A DNA stretch of 64,000 bases from Sphingomonas aracearum (GCF_003345355.1 NZ_QQNB01000002.1:186001-250000), one strand, 5' to 3'; counted from the first letter of the stretch, positions 27,305 to 35,786 are shown. A program made the numbers and translations. Notes: generated by a model from the sequence alone, not told the origin.

Positions 27305-29089
27305 ATGGCCGACCCCGCCCCTTCCCCTCCGCGCGCACCGCGCCCCCGCAAGCTCGACAGCCTCGGCATGGTCTGGTCCACGGCGGCGCACTATCCCCGG
27401 CAGATCGCCTTTGCCGGCTTTGCCCTGGTGGTCACCTCGGCGGCGACCATCGCCATTCCCTACGGCTTCAAGCGGGTGATCGACCGCGGCTTCGGCCCCG
27501 GTGCGAGCGGGTCGGTCGCGTCCAGCTTCCACTATCTGCTGATGATCGTCGCCGTGCTCGCGCTGGCGACCGCGGTGCGGTTCTTCTACGTGTCGTGGCT
27601 GGGCGAGCGGGTGGTGGCGGATATCCGCACGCGCGTGCACACGCACCTGCTCCGGCTCAGCCCGCGCTTCTTCGAGGAGAACCGGCCGTCCGAGATCGCC
27701 TCACGGCTGACATCGGACACCGCGCTGATCGAGCAGGTGGTCGGCAACACCGTCTCCATTGCCCTGCGCAACGCCTTCACCGGCGTGGGCGGGCTCGTCT
27801 ACCTGTTCGCCATCTCGCCAAAGCTGGCGGGCATGCTGCTGCTGGGCATCCCGGCGATCATCCTGCCCATGGTGCTGCTGGGCCGGCGGGTGCGCAGCTA
27901 TTCCCGCGCCTCTCAGGACCGGGTGGCGGATGTGGGCTCGCTTGCCACGGAGACGCTGGGCGCGATGAAGATCGTGCAGGCGTTCGGGCAGGAAGCGCGC
28001 GAGGCGAGCCGTTTCCGCGGCGCGGTGGACGCGACCTTCGCCGCGGCGCGCCGGCGCATCGCCCTGCGCGCGGTGATGACGGCGATCGTCATCTTCCTGG
28101 TGTTCGGCTCGATTACCCTGGTGCTGTGGGAGGGCGCGGAGGATGTCGCGGCAGGGCGGATCAGCGGCGGCGCCATCGCCGCCTTCGTGCTGACCGGCGG
28201 CATCGTCGCGGGCGCGTTCGGCGCGCTGACCGAAGTTTACGGCGACCTGCTCCGGGGGGCGGGGGCGGCCGGGCGACTGTCCGAACTGCTGGCGCAGGAA
28301 CCGGAGATCCGCGCGCCGGCACAGCCCGTGGCTCTTCCCGAGCCGGCGCAGGGCAGGATCGCGTTCGACCGGGTCGAGTTCCGCTATCCCACGCGGCAGG
28401 ACATGCCGGCGCTGCACGATTTCTCGCTGGAAATCGCCCCGGGCGAGACGGTGGCGGTGGTGGGGCCGTCCGGAGCGGGCAAGACCACCTTGTTCCAGCT
28501 CCTCCAGCGCTTCTACGACCCGGTGGCCGGGCGCGTGCTGCTGGACGGCGTGGACCTGCGCGACGCCGATCCGGCCGCCATCCGCGCGCGCGTGGCGATG
28601 GTGCCGCAGGAAACGGTGATCTTCGGCGCGTCGGCACGGGACAATCTGCGCTATGGCCGCTGGGAGGCCGGCGACGACGAGCTGTGGGCCGCGGCGGAGG
28701 CGGCCAATGCCGCCGAGTTCCTCCGCCGCCTGCCCGAGGGCCTCGACACGCACCTGGGCGAAGGCGGCGCGCGGCTGTCGGGCGGGCAGCGCCAGCGGAT
28801 CGCCATTGCCCGCGCCCTGCTGCGCGATGCGCCCGTGCTGCTGCTGGACGAGGCGACCAGCGCACTCGACGCCGAAAGCGAGCGGCTGGTGCAGGATGCG
28901 CTGGAACGGCTGATGGCTGATCGCACCACCCTGGTGATCGCGCACCGGCTGGCAACGGTGCGCGCGGCCAGGCGGATCGTGGTCATGCGCGAGGGGCGCA
29001 TCGTCGAAACCGGCAGCCATGCCGACCTGATCGCGCAGAACGGCCTCTACGCGCGGCTCGCCAGCCTGCAGTTCAGCGAGATGGCTTGA
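27305..29089 (+). CDS. ABC transporter, fused permease/ATP-binding protein (exporter type)
   Basis: 594 residues. The membrane domain (about 1-320) has six transmembrane helices; the coupling region RLSPRFFEENRPSEIASRLTSD is typical of the MsbA/ABCB family. The nucleotide-binding domain (340-590) contains Walker A GPSGAGKTT, the signature LSGGQRQRIAIARALL, Walker B VLLLDEATSALD and the switch AHRLATV. Half-transporters of this kind dimerise and export lipids, drugs or peptides; the substrate is not indicated by neighbours. An in-frame ATG six codons upstream is an alternative start. Confidence 0.9.
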   Translation: MADPAPSPPRAPRPRKLDSLGMVWSTAAHYPRQIAFAGFALVVTSAATIAIPYGFKRVIDRGFGPGASGSVASSFHYLLMIVAVLALATAVRFFYVSWLGERVVADIRTRVHTHLLRLSPRFFEENRPSEIASRLTSDTALIEQVVGNTVSIALRNAFTGVGGLVYLFAISPKLAGMLLLGIPAIILPMVLLGRRVRSYSRASQDRVADVGSLATETLGAMKIVQAFGQEAREASRFRGAVDATFAAARRRIALRAVMTAIVIFLVFGSITLVLWEGAEDVAAGRISGGAIAAFVLTGGIVAGAFGALTEVYGDLLRGAGAAGRLSELLAQEPEIRAPAQPVALPEPAQGRIAFDRVEFRYPTRQDMPALHDFSLEIAPGETVAVVGPSGAGKTTLFQLLQRFYDPVAGRVLLDGVDLRDADPAAIRARVAMVPQETVIFGASARDNLRYGRWEAGDDELWAAAEAANAAEFLRRLPEGLDTHLGEGGARLSGGQRQRIAIARALLRDAPVLLLDEATSALDAESERLVQDALERLMADRTTLVIAHRLATVRAARRIVVMREGRIVETGSHADLIAQNGLYARLASLQFSEMA

Positions 29090-29138
29090 CCCTCCCCGCG
29101 CCCCGGCACACATCCGGGGCGAAACGAGGGAGAGAGAC

Positions 29139-30299
29139 ATGGGGCGCGAGTTCGACGTGATCGTGTTCGGCGCGACCGGCTATACCGGGCGCCTGGTGGC
29201 GGAATATCTGGCGCAGATCGGCGCGCCGCGCTGGGCCATGGCGGGGCGCTCCGCGGCCAAGCTGGAACAGGTCCGCGCGGAGATCGGCGCACCGGCCGAC
29301 ACGCCGTTGATCGTTGCCGACTCGCAAAGCCCGTCCGACCTGCGCACCCTGTGCGGGCGGACCGAAGTGGTGCTGAGCACGGTTGGCCCCTACCAGCTAT
29401 ATGGAACCGAGCTGATCGCCGCCTGCGCCGAGACGGGCACCGGCTATGTCGACCTGTGCGGCGAGCCGGGCTGGATGCGGCAGATGATCGACGCGCACGA
29501 GGCGCGCGCCAGGGAGACCGGCGCGCGCATCGTCTTCTCGTGCGGCTTCGACTCCATTCCGTTCGATCTGGGCGTCTGGACGTTGCAGGAGGCGGCGCGT
29601 GCGAGGTTCGGGCGTCCGGCGCCGCGGGTGAAGGGGCGCGTGCGGCGGATGAAAGGCACCTTCTCCGGGGGCACCGCGGCCAGCCTCAAGGCAACCCTGG
29701 CCGCGGCCGCGCGCCAGCCGGCGCTGGTGCCGGTGCTGGCCTCGCCCTTCGGCCTGACGCCCGGCTTTGCCGGACCGCACCAGCCCACGGGCATGGTGCC
29801 GGAATATGATCCGGACATCGGCGCCTGGGTGGCGCCGTTCGTGATGGCGACCATCAACACCAAGAACGTCCACCGCACCAACTTCCTCGCCGGCCAGCCC
29901 TACGGGCCGGACTTCGTCTATGACGAGATGCAGGTCACCGGCCTGGGCGACATGGGCAAGGCGGCGGCCGAGATGCTCGCCAAGTTCAATCCCTTTTCGG
30001 GCGACAGCGGCCCCAAGCCGGGCGAGGGCCCGACGAGGGAGGAACGCGAGAGCGGCCATTACGACATCCTGTTCCTGGGCCTGATGCCCGATGGCGGGCG
30101 CGTGGAATGCGTCGTCACCGGGGACCGCGATCCCGGTTATGGCTCCACCAGCAAGATGATCGCACAGGCCGCCTTGTGTCTGGCGCAGGATGTCCCCTCG
30201 GAGGGCAAGGGCGGCATCTGGACGCCCGGCGCGCTGATGGCCAAGCCCCTGCGGACACGTCTGGAGGGGCAGGCAGGGCTGAGTTTCCGCTGCGGGTGA
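29139..30299 (+). CDS. Saccharopine dehydrogenase-like / trans-acting enoyl reductase family protein
   Basis: 386 residues. The N-terminal Rossmann motif DVIVFGATGYTGRLVAEYL binds a dinucleotide. The middle has VLSTVGPYQLYGTELIAACAETGTGYVDLCGEPG, characteristic of the saccharopine-dehydrogenase-like fold used by mycobacterial trans-acting enoyl reductases. FSGGTAASLKATLA follows. Members act on lipid or polyketide intermediates, but the substrate here is unknown. A GAGGGAGAGAG ribosome binding site precedes the ATG. It lies 49 bp after the exporter gene and may share its transcript. Confidence 0.85.
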   Translation: MGREFDVIVFGATGYTGRLVAEYLAQIGAPRWAMAGRSAAKLEQVRAEIGAPADTPLIVADSQSPSDLRTLCGRTEVVLSTVGPYQLYGTELIAACAETGTGYVDLCGEPGWMRQMIDAHEARARETGARIVFSCGFDSIPFDLGVWTLQEAARARFGRPAPRVKGRVRRMKGTFSGGTAASLKATLAAAARQPALVPVLASPFGLTPGFAGPHQPTGMVPEYDPDIGAWVAPFVMATINTKNVHRTNFLAGQPYGPDFVYDEMQVTGLGDMGKAAAEMLAKFNPFSGDSGPKPGEGPTREERESGHYDILFLGLMPDGGRVECVVTGDRDPGYGSTSKMIAQAALCLAQDVPSEGKGGIWTPGALMAKPLRTRLEGQAGLSFRCG

Positions 30300-30313
30300 T
30301 GTCACGCGCAGCA

Positions 30314-30335
30314 ATCGAACGCCCAAGTGTTCGAT
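30314..30335. repeat. Inverted repeat ATCGAAC-N8-GTTCGAT
   Basis: Perfect 7-bp arms at 30314-30320 and 30329-30335, 15 bp after the reductase stop and about 120 bp before the Thr-rich gene. It could be a terminator stem lacking a T-run or an operator of the downstream gene. Confidence 0.45.
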
Positions 30336-30455
30336 CGTTGCGTTGTCGTTCTGTCCGTCCCCGTTCAGGCTCATGCCATCGCAGAAGGGGATGACGGGGC
30401 GACCTTCCTTTCCCAATTGGTGTGCACGGCCACCGGGACAAAGGAGAGCTTCCCG

Positions 30456-30746
30456 ATGAAGATCGTTCACACCGCAAGTGCTATCGCAGCAATCGCCTTG
30501 ATTGGCAGCACTTCCGCACTGGCGCAGACCACGCCGACGCAGACGACGCCGCCGACCGATACTTCGACGGCATCGCCGACAACTTCGACCACGCCGCCGG
30601 TGGACTCGTCCACCACCACGACAACTGGCACCGCGCCGACCGACACCACGGCCGGGACTGCCACGACGTCGGGCGACACGACTGCCACGACTGGCGACAG
30701 CTCCACCGACCAGACGGCGAATACGGGCAAGAAGAAGAAGCGCTGA
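30456..30746 (+). CDS. Thr/Ser-rich secreted small protein
   Basis: 96 residues. Signal peptide MKIVHTASAIAAIALIGSTSALA, cleaved before Q. The mature part is almost entirely Thr, Ser, Pro, Gly and Asp (TQTTPPTDTSTASPTT), intrinsically disordered, ending in a basic GKKKKR tail. No family. The ribosome binding site AAAGGAGAG is strong, and the gene is followed by a good terminator, so it is a monocistronic, actively expressed unit. Possible roles are as a periplasmic or surface disordered protein; nothing more specific can be said. Confidence 0.8.
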   Translation: MKIVHTASAIAAIALIGSTSALAQTTPTQTTPPTDTSTASPTTSTTPPVDSSTTTTTGTAPTDTTAGTATTSGDTTATTGDSSTDQTANTGKKKKR

Positions 30747-30771
30747 TCCCCTTTCCAGTGCTTCCTTCCCG

Positions 30772-30800
30772 GGGCGGGGCCGCAAGGCTCCGCCCTTTCT
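30772..30800 (+). terminator. Rho-independent terminator
   Basis: GGGCGGGGCC (30772-30781), loop GCAA, GGCTCCGCCC (30786-30795) with one wobble pair, then TTTCT. It follows the Thr-rich gene and lies just before the end of the convergent hydrolase gene, so it may serve both strands. Confidence 0.75.
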
Positions 30801-30807
30801 CGCGCGC

Positions 30808-32080
30808 TCAGGGCTGGACCAGCAACAGCGCGCGACCGGCAAGCGCGGCGAATGCCGCCCCGTCGATCGCCGCGTCCGGTCTGGTCCAGGCGGTGGAGAT
30901 GACCCACCATCCACCGTTCCTGTCCCGCGCCAGATAGTTGAGCGCGATCACGCCGGGTTCCGAACCCCCCTTGTAGCCGAGATAGGCGAAGCGGACGGCG
31001 ACCGCCGGCGCGGCGCCAGCGCTGACCGACAGGATCTGGAGCACGACCGGGTCCGGCAGGCGCCGCAGCCGATCGAGCTGCCGCGCCACCGCCTGAGGAC
31101 TGGCAAACCATTCCACCTCGCCATTCGCCACCGGGCTGCCCGTCATGGCGGCGACATCCAGCGTGGCGGCGGCAAACCGTGCGGCGTTCCGGCGCAGCAA
31201 CGTGGTGCGCCGGGCCGGATCGGCGGCCTTCCATGCGGCGGTCAGGCCGGCCTCGGCCTTGATCGCGAACGCCTCCCGCGTGGTCAGCACGGGCACCGAA
31301 AGGCCGCCGGCGCGCGCATGGGCATCGATGGCGTCGCGGCCGACAAGGCCTATCAGCGTGTCGGTCGCCGTGTTGTCGCTGATCGAGATCATCAGCGTCG
31401 CCAGCGTCTGCACGGTGACGGGTGCGCCTTTCGGCCAGTTCTGGAGCATGCCGCTCGGCAGCGAGGGGGTGCCGAGCGGAACCACGTCGCTCCACTTGTG
31501 CCGCCCGGCGGCGATCTGCTCAGCCAGCGCGCCAAGCACCCAGAGCTTGAAGCCGGAGCCCAGCGGCATTGCTTGGCCGCCATGCAGCTCCGCGACCGGC
31601 GTTGGGGGCGCCGTCGCCCAGCCGATAGACGCCCAACGCCGTGCGGCCGGGCAGCGCGGCGAGATCCGCCGAGAGCTTCCGCCAATCGTCGCCGGCGAGC
31701 TGCGTGCCGGTGATGCGCAGCCCGGTGACGACATGCGGAGGCGCGGCATCCACCGTCAGCGCGATCGTCGCGGTGCCGCGCTCGTACCGCACCACCACGG
31801 TGGCCGACCACGCGCCGACCGGCTGCACCGATGCGATCGCCAGCGGCTGCCCGAGTGTCGCGCCCAATTGCGCCGTCACTGCCGCGAACTGCGGCCGGGG
31901 CACCGCCTGCCGAAAGGCGGCGGAGAAATAGGCGGCATAGTCGCCCTCCCCTCGCAGGGTCGCGAGCAACCCTGCGATCCGCTGGGCCACAGCGGGGCTG
32001 GCAGCAGCCGCGGCCTGCTGTTGCGCGGGCGCGGGCGCCGCCCCGGCAGTCGCGGCGACGAGGCAGAGGAGCGCGCGCAT
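30808..32080 (-). pseudogene. Serine hydrolase (beta-lactamase class A fold), frameshifted
   Basis: Two open frames join into one protein of about 423 residues. The first (from ATG at 32080) gives a signal peptide (MRALLCLVAATAGA) and an N-terminal domain to GVYRLGDGAP. The second continues TPVAELHGGQAMPLGSGFKLW to the end at 30808. The second part has the active-site SGFK (Ser-x-x-Lys), the SDN motif in SISDNTATD and a KGG triad-like motif in GYKGGSEP. The frames meet at a run of five G (31604-31608, minus-strand C run); removing one base restores GAPTPVAEL. Either the gene is inactivated or the run is a sequencing error. Periplasmic if intact. Its start overlaps the stop of the upstream small gene. 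Confidence 0.8.
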
Positions 32081-32394
32081 CAGCTCGCCACCGCGATCCC
32101 GATCGCTGCGGCGGCGATGGCCATGGCTCCGGCGAAGATCAGGCCCGTCCGCTTGCGGCGTTCCCGCTGCCATGCCTCCAGCTTGTCGGGGACGATGTAA
32201 TGGCCGCCGTTGCTGGCCGGGCGCAGGATGCCCTTGTCCTTGAACTCGTCCACCAGTTTGCGCTCGAAGCGGCGCTGCGGATCGAACGTCACCGCCTTGG
32301 CCGGGCTGGTCGCCTCGGCCGAGACGAAGTGCGCAATCACCCTGTGCCTCGCTCGCGCCTTCGCGATGGCCACCGCGTTTGCTGCTCCACCCAT
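32080..32394 (-). CDS. Small single-pass membrane protein, paralogue of next gene upstream
   Basis: 104 residues. A soluble N-terminal part contains AVTFDPQRRFERKLVDEFKDKGILRP, then GHYIVPDKLEAWQRERRKR and a C-terminal membrane helix (GLIFAGAMAIAAAAIGIAVAS). Strong ribosome binding site AGGAGG. The TGATG overlap couples it to the hydrolase gene. It aligns along its length with the 99-aa protein encoded at 32434-32733 (A.SP..AV.F.P...R..FE; G(V/I)LRPA; Y...D...W..ERR.R), so the two genes are diverged tandem duplicates. Function unknown. Confidence 0.8.
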   Translation of the reverse strand: MGGAANAVAIAKARARHRVIAHFVSAEATSPAKAVTFDPQRRFERKLVDEFKDKGILRPASNGGHYIVPDKLEAWQRERRKRTGLIFAGAMAIAAAAIGIAVAS

Positions 32395-32433
32395 GGTTCC
32401 GCCTCCTGTTGCGGGGCGAAGCATGCCACGGCC

Positions 32434-32733
32434 TCAGCCGCGATAGAAGAGCATCAGCACCGCCGCAGCGGCAAGGCAGATCGCCACCGCGACAGCGGCG
32501 TGGAGCCGGCGCCGTCGCTCCGACCAGCGATGCCAGGCGGCCAGATCCATCCAGTAGCGCCCTTCCCCCGCCGGCCGCAGGACGCCCGCGCCCAGCAACT
32601 GCTCGAAACGGCGACGGGCAAGCGCGCCAGCTGGCGAAAACGCGACCGCGTCGCCGGGCGCCAGCGCATGGCGCTCGGCAAACCAGGCGGGGGTGGCGCC
32701 ATGCACGCGCAGCAGGTTGACCGGCGCGTTCAC
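32434..32733 (-). CDS. Small single-pass membrane protein, paralogue of next gene downstream
   Basis: 99 residues from a GTG that overlaps the RNase R stop (GTGA), with GGGGAGGAA directly upstream as ribosome binding site. Soluble part AFSPAGALARRRFEQLLGAGVLRPAGEGRYW, then a C-terminal membrane helix (HAAVAVAICLAAAAVLMLFYRG). Same layout and clear similarity to the 32080-32394 product. The C-terminal anchor places the N-terminal domain in the cytoplasm. It is coupled to rnr, and the run rnr - paralogue - paralogue - hydrolase is probably one transcript. Family not recognised. Confidence 0.8.
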   Translation of the reverse strand: MNAPVNLLRVHGATPAWFAERHALAPGDAVAFSPAGALARRRFEQLLGAGVLRPAGEGRYWMDLAAWHRWSERRRRLHAAVAVAICLAAAAVLMLFYRG

Positions 32734-35012
32734 TTCCTCCCCTGATGCCGGATGTTGCCGGGCCGGCCGCGGCGCTTGAGCACGCGCACCGGCTTTCCCT
32801 TGTGCGTGCGCGGGGGAGGCGCATTGCGCCCTTCCGGCATTTCGAAGCGCAGCGCGCCGGAAACGGGGTTGGCTTCGGCGAGCCGCAATTGCAGGCGCTG
32901 GCCCGAGGCGTATTCGGCGCCGGTGTCCTCGCCGACCAGCTTCTGCGCGGCCTCGTCGTAGCGGAAATATTCGCCCCCGATGTCGCGCACCGGCATCAGG
33001 CCATCGCCGCCGATCCCCTCCACCGTGGCGAAGAAGCCGAAATTCTGCACGCCGGTGATGCGCACCTCCACCATCTCGCCGACCTTCTCGGAAAGGTAGG
33101 CGGCGACATAGCGGTCGATCGTGTCGCGCTCGGCCTCCATCGCCCGGCGCTCCAGCATGGAGATGGACTCGCCGATGCGGGTCATTCCCTCCGCCTCGCC
33201 TTCGGTCAGCCCGCCCGGTCCGAGATGATAGGCGGCGACCAGCGAGCGGTGGACGATCAGGTCGGCGTAGCGCCGGATCGGCGAGGTGAAATGCGCATAG
33301 CTGCCGAGCGACAGGCCGAAATGGCCGTGGTTCTCCGGCCCGTAATAGGCCTGGGTCTGCGTCCGCAGCACCTGCTCCATCACCTGCGGCCGGTGGTCGG
33401 CATCGCCGATCCGGTCGAGCACGCGGTTGAACGTCGCGGGCTTGACCACCTGGCCAAGCGCGAACTCCACCCCGAAGGTCGCCAGATAGTCCTTCAGCGC
33501 GACCAGCTTCTCGCGGCTGGGCGGCTCGTGGTCGCGGTACATGACCGGGGCCTTCTTCGCCTCCAGCGCCTTGGCCGCGGCGACGTTGGCGGCGATCATA
33601 TAGTCCTCGATCAGCCGCATCGAGTCGAGCCGCTCGCGCGGCGCGACCGACAGGATGCGGCCCTTCTCGTCCAGCACCACGCGGCGCTCGGGCAGGTCGA
33701 GATCGAGCGGCTCGCGCTTCTCCCGCGCCTTGAAGAGCGCGCCCCAGCAATCCCAGAGGTGAACCAGTGCTTCCGCCAGCGTTCCCCCGCGCAGGCGGGG
33801 GTCCAGAGCGTCAGGCGTTGCCTCGTGTAGCTCTGGGCTCCCGCTTTCGCGGGAGGATTGAAGGTTATACGCCGCCTGCGCATCCTCGTAGGCGATGTTG
33901 GCGGCGAGCTTCACCACGGCGCGGGTGAAGCGCCAGCTCTTCAGCGTGCCGGACGGCGTGACCTGCAGGTGACAGGCGAGCGCCGCCCGGTCCACGCCCT
34001 CCTTCAGCGAGCACATGTCGGCCGACAGCTCCTCCGGCAGCATCGGCACGACGCGGTCGGGGAAGTAGACGCTGTTGCCGCGCTTGCGGGCCTCGCGATC
34101 GAGCGCGGAGCCGGGGCGGACGTAGAAGGACACGTCGGCAATGGCGACGATCGCCTTCCACCCGCCGGCATTGGCGGGGTCGTCGTCGGGCGCGGCCCAG
34201 ACCGCATCGTCATGGTCGCGCGCATCGGCCGGGTCGATGGCGACGATGGGCAGGTGGCGCAGGTCCTCGCGCCCCTCGCCCAGCGGCTGCGCGGACACCT
34301 TCCTCGCCTCGTCCAGCACCTCGCCGGAGAACACGTCCGGGATGCCGAGCTTGTGGATGGCGATCAGCGAGAAGCTGCGCGGCGCGAACGGGTCGCCCAG
34401 CACCTGCACCACGCGGGCGGTGATGCGCGGCGGGCGGCCGGCCTTTTCCGCCATCACCAGATCGCCGACCTGCGCGCCGCCGGCATCGGACACCGGAAAC
34501 TCGCGCCGCTCCTTCTTCTCCACGCCTTGCAGCCAGAGCCGGTCGCCTTCGCCGCGCAGCACCCCCAGGATCTGCTCCTCCCCGCGCCCGAGCTTCTTCA
34601 TCGGGTGCGCGATCCAGCCGCGGCCCGCTTCCTCCGTCCGTGCGAGGATGCGATCGCCGACGCCGAGAGCACCGCTGCCCTTTTCGCGCACGCGCAGCTG
34701 CGGCGGGGGAGTGTCGGCATGCCAGACATCGGGCACAGCAAAGGCCTGGCCGCCGTCGTCCACATCAACCACGCGCAGCACGGTGACCTTTGGCACGCCG
34801 CCCATCTTGTGGAACGCCCGGCCCGGCGCGGAATCGATCAGGCCCTCGTCGGCCATGTCCTTGAGCAGCGCCTTCAGCGCGATCTTCTCCGCGCCGTGCA
34901 GGCCGAACGCCTTGGCGATCTCGCGCTTGCCCGCCGGGCTGGTGGAGGAAGAGATGAAGTCGAGCACCTGCTCGCGCGTGGGAAAGCCCGCCGGGCGCTT
35001 TGGTTTTGCCAT
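32730..35012 (-). CDS. rnr: Ribonuclease R with in-frame palindromic repeat insert
   Basis: 760-residue 3'-5' exoribonuclease of the RNase II family. A winged-helix N-terminal part (FPTREQVLDFISSS) and cold-shock-like domains precede the catalytic RNB domain, with the metal-binding aspartates in IDPADARDHDDAVWA. An S1 domain (MVEVRITGVQNFGFFATVEGIGGDGLMP) and a basic tail follow. RNase R degrades structured RNA and non-stop messages. Residues about 383-411 (SSRESGSPELHEATPD, LDPRLRGG) are not RNB sequence: they are the translation of a palindromic repeat inserted without breaking the frame. The start at MAKPKRP is chosen over an upstream ATG in repeat-like sequence. Confidence 0.92.
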   Translation of the reverse strand: MAKPKRPAGFPTREQVLDFISSSTSPAGKREIAKAFGLHGAEKIALKALLKDMADEGLIDSAPGRAFHKMGGVPKVTVLRVVDVDDGGQAFAVPDVWHADTPPPQLRVREKGSGALGVGDRILARTEEAGRGWIAHPMKKLGRGEEQILGVLRGEGDRLWLQGVEKKERREFPVSDAGGAQVGDLVMAEKAGRPPRITARVVQVLGDPFAPRSFSLIAIHKLGIPDVFSGEVLDEARKVSAQPLGEGREDLRHLPIVAIDPADARDHDDAVWAAPDDDPANAGGWKAIVAIADVSFYVRPGSALDREARKRGNSVYFPDRVVPMLPEELSADMCSLKEGVDRAALACHLQVTPSGTLKSWRFTRAVVKLAANIAYEDAQAAYNLQSSRESGSPELHEATPDALDPRLRGGTLAEALVHLWDCWGALFKAREKREPLDLDLPERRVVLDEKGRILSVAPRERLDSMRLIEDYMIAANVAAAKALEAKKAPVMYRDHEPPSREKLVALKDYLATFGVEFALGQVVKPATFNRVLDRIGDADHRPQVMEQVLRTQTQAYYGPENHGHFGLSLGSYAHFTSPIRRYADLIVHRSLVAAYHLGPGGLTEGEAEGMTRIGESISMLERRAMEAERDTIDRYVAAYLSEKVGEMVEVRITGVQNFGFFATVEGIGGDGLMPVRDIGGEYFRYDEAAQKLVGEDTGAEYASGQRLQLRLAEANPVSGALRFEMPEGRNAPPPRTHKGKPVRVLKRRGRPGNIRHQGRK
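33784..33855. repeat. Palindromic repeat inserted in frame within rnr
   Basis: Two hairpins, CCCCCGC/GCGGGGG (33784-33790 and 33795-33801) and CTCCCGC/GCGGGAG (33838-33844 and 33849-33855), are joined by longer-range arms CCAGAGC (33803-33809) and GCTCTGG (33830-33836). The whole can fold as a cruciform. The peptide read through it includes LDPRLRGG, typical of translated sphingomonad intergenic repeats. The inserted length is a multiple of three. Confidence 0.85.
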
Positions 35013-35072
35013 CGGGGGAGAGATAGGAGGTCCGAGGCTTGCCGTCACCCGTCACGTCACCCCGGCTCTTCA

Positions 35073-35150
35073 CCGTTCGTGCCGAGGAGCTACTGAGCCC
35101 CCTTCGAGACAGGCCTCCGCCGGCGCTCAGTCCTTCCTCAGGGCGAACGG
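35073..35150. repeat. Intergenic palindromic repeat overlapping the 3' end of the protease gene
   Basis: Arms CCGTTCG (35073-35079) and CGAACGG (35144-35150) flank sequence with CCTTCGAGACAGGCC and CTCAGTCCTTCCTCAGG, a kind of element scattered between sphingomonad genes. It fills the gap between rnr and the protease gene and supplies the last codons and the stop of the protease. Confidence 0.7.
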
Positions 35151-35786
35151 GGAAGTCGAAGGGGCCACCTCCTGCGGATGATGCGGCACGAGGATCAGCG
35201 TGTTGCCTTCCACCCGCCAGCTTTTCAGCAGCGACAGGAAGTTCATTCCCAGGATATCCGCGTCGCCGAACGCGGGCGAGACCACGACGGCAAGATCGCT
35301 CGCCCGGATGGCGCCGAGACGCAGTTCGCCCACGTCCGACGTCTGTGCCTGAACCGCGCCGTTGGCGGTGCGCAGCACCACCGGGAACAGCTCCTCGCGC
35401 ACCTGGAGCCCCGCGGCAGCGGCGGTGTTCACCGACAAGGCGGTGATGGTGGCGCCGCTATCCACCAGCATGCGGCGCGGCACGCCGTTGATGGTGGCGC
35501 GCGCCCAGAAATGGCCGTCCGGGCTCAGGCGGATGCGCACCTCGCCGCCGACCACCTTCTGATCGTCGAGCTGCAGCACGTCGGCAATGCGGCCGAGGAA
35601 CGGATCGAAGCGCTGCCGCTGGCTGACGACGTTCACCAGCACCACCGCGAAGATGCCCCACAGGGCAATCGAGGTGATCGTGCGCAGCACCGGGATGCGG
35701 CGGGCCACCGCGGCGACCAGCACCAGCGCAAAGAGGCCGAGGTAGAGCGGCGCATGCGCCTGAAGATCGGAGGAAAGGAAGTCCAA
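35127..35786 (-). CDS. Membrane-anchored retropepsin-like aspartic protease family protein
   Basis: 219 residues. Two N-terminal hydrophobic helices (APLYLGLFALVLVAAVA and SIALWGIFAVVLVNVV) anchor it in the inner membrane. The soluble domain has the single-domain retropepsin motif MLVDSGATITALS with catalytic Asp, and the second strand motif ADILGMNFLS. This matches the TIGR02281/clan AA family, which acts as a dimer facing the periplasm. Substrate unknown. The last residues (SPFALRKD) are encoded by the repeat at 35073-35150, so the native C-terminus may have been replaced. It is divergent from rpsA. Confidence 0.88.
   Translation of the reverse strand: MDFLSSDLQAHAPLYLGLFALVLVAAVARRIPVLRTITSIALWGIFAVVLVNVVSQRQRFDPFLGRIADVLQLDDQKVVGGEVRIRLSPDGHFWARATINGVPRRMLVDSGATITALSVNTAAAAGLQVREELFPVVLRTANGAVQAQTSDVGELRLGAIRASDLAVVVSPAFGDADILGMNFLSLLKSWRVEGNTLILVPHHPQEVAPSTSPFALRKD

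Noticed and set aside
26677..27381. 234-codon minus-strand ORF starting at 27381
   Set aside because: Only the last 69 codons look like protein with a ribosome binding site. The upstream part is antisense to the small membrane protein and the exporter start.
30329..30350. LexA box (GTTC-N7-GTTC) near the Thr-rich gene
   Set aside because: GTTC occurs, but the second half is not at the right spacing.
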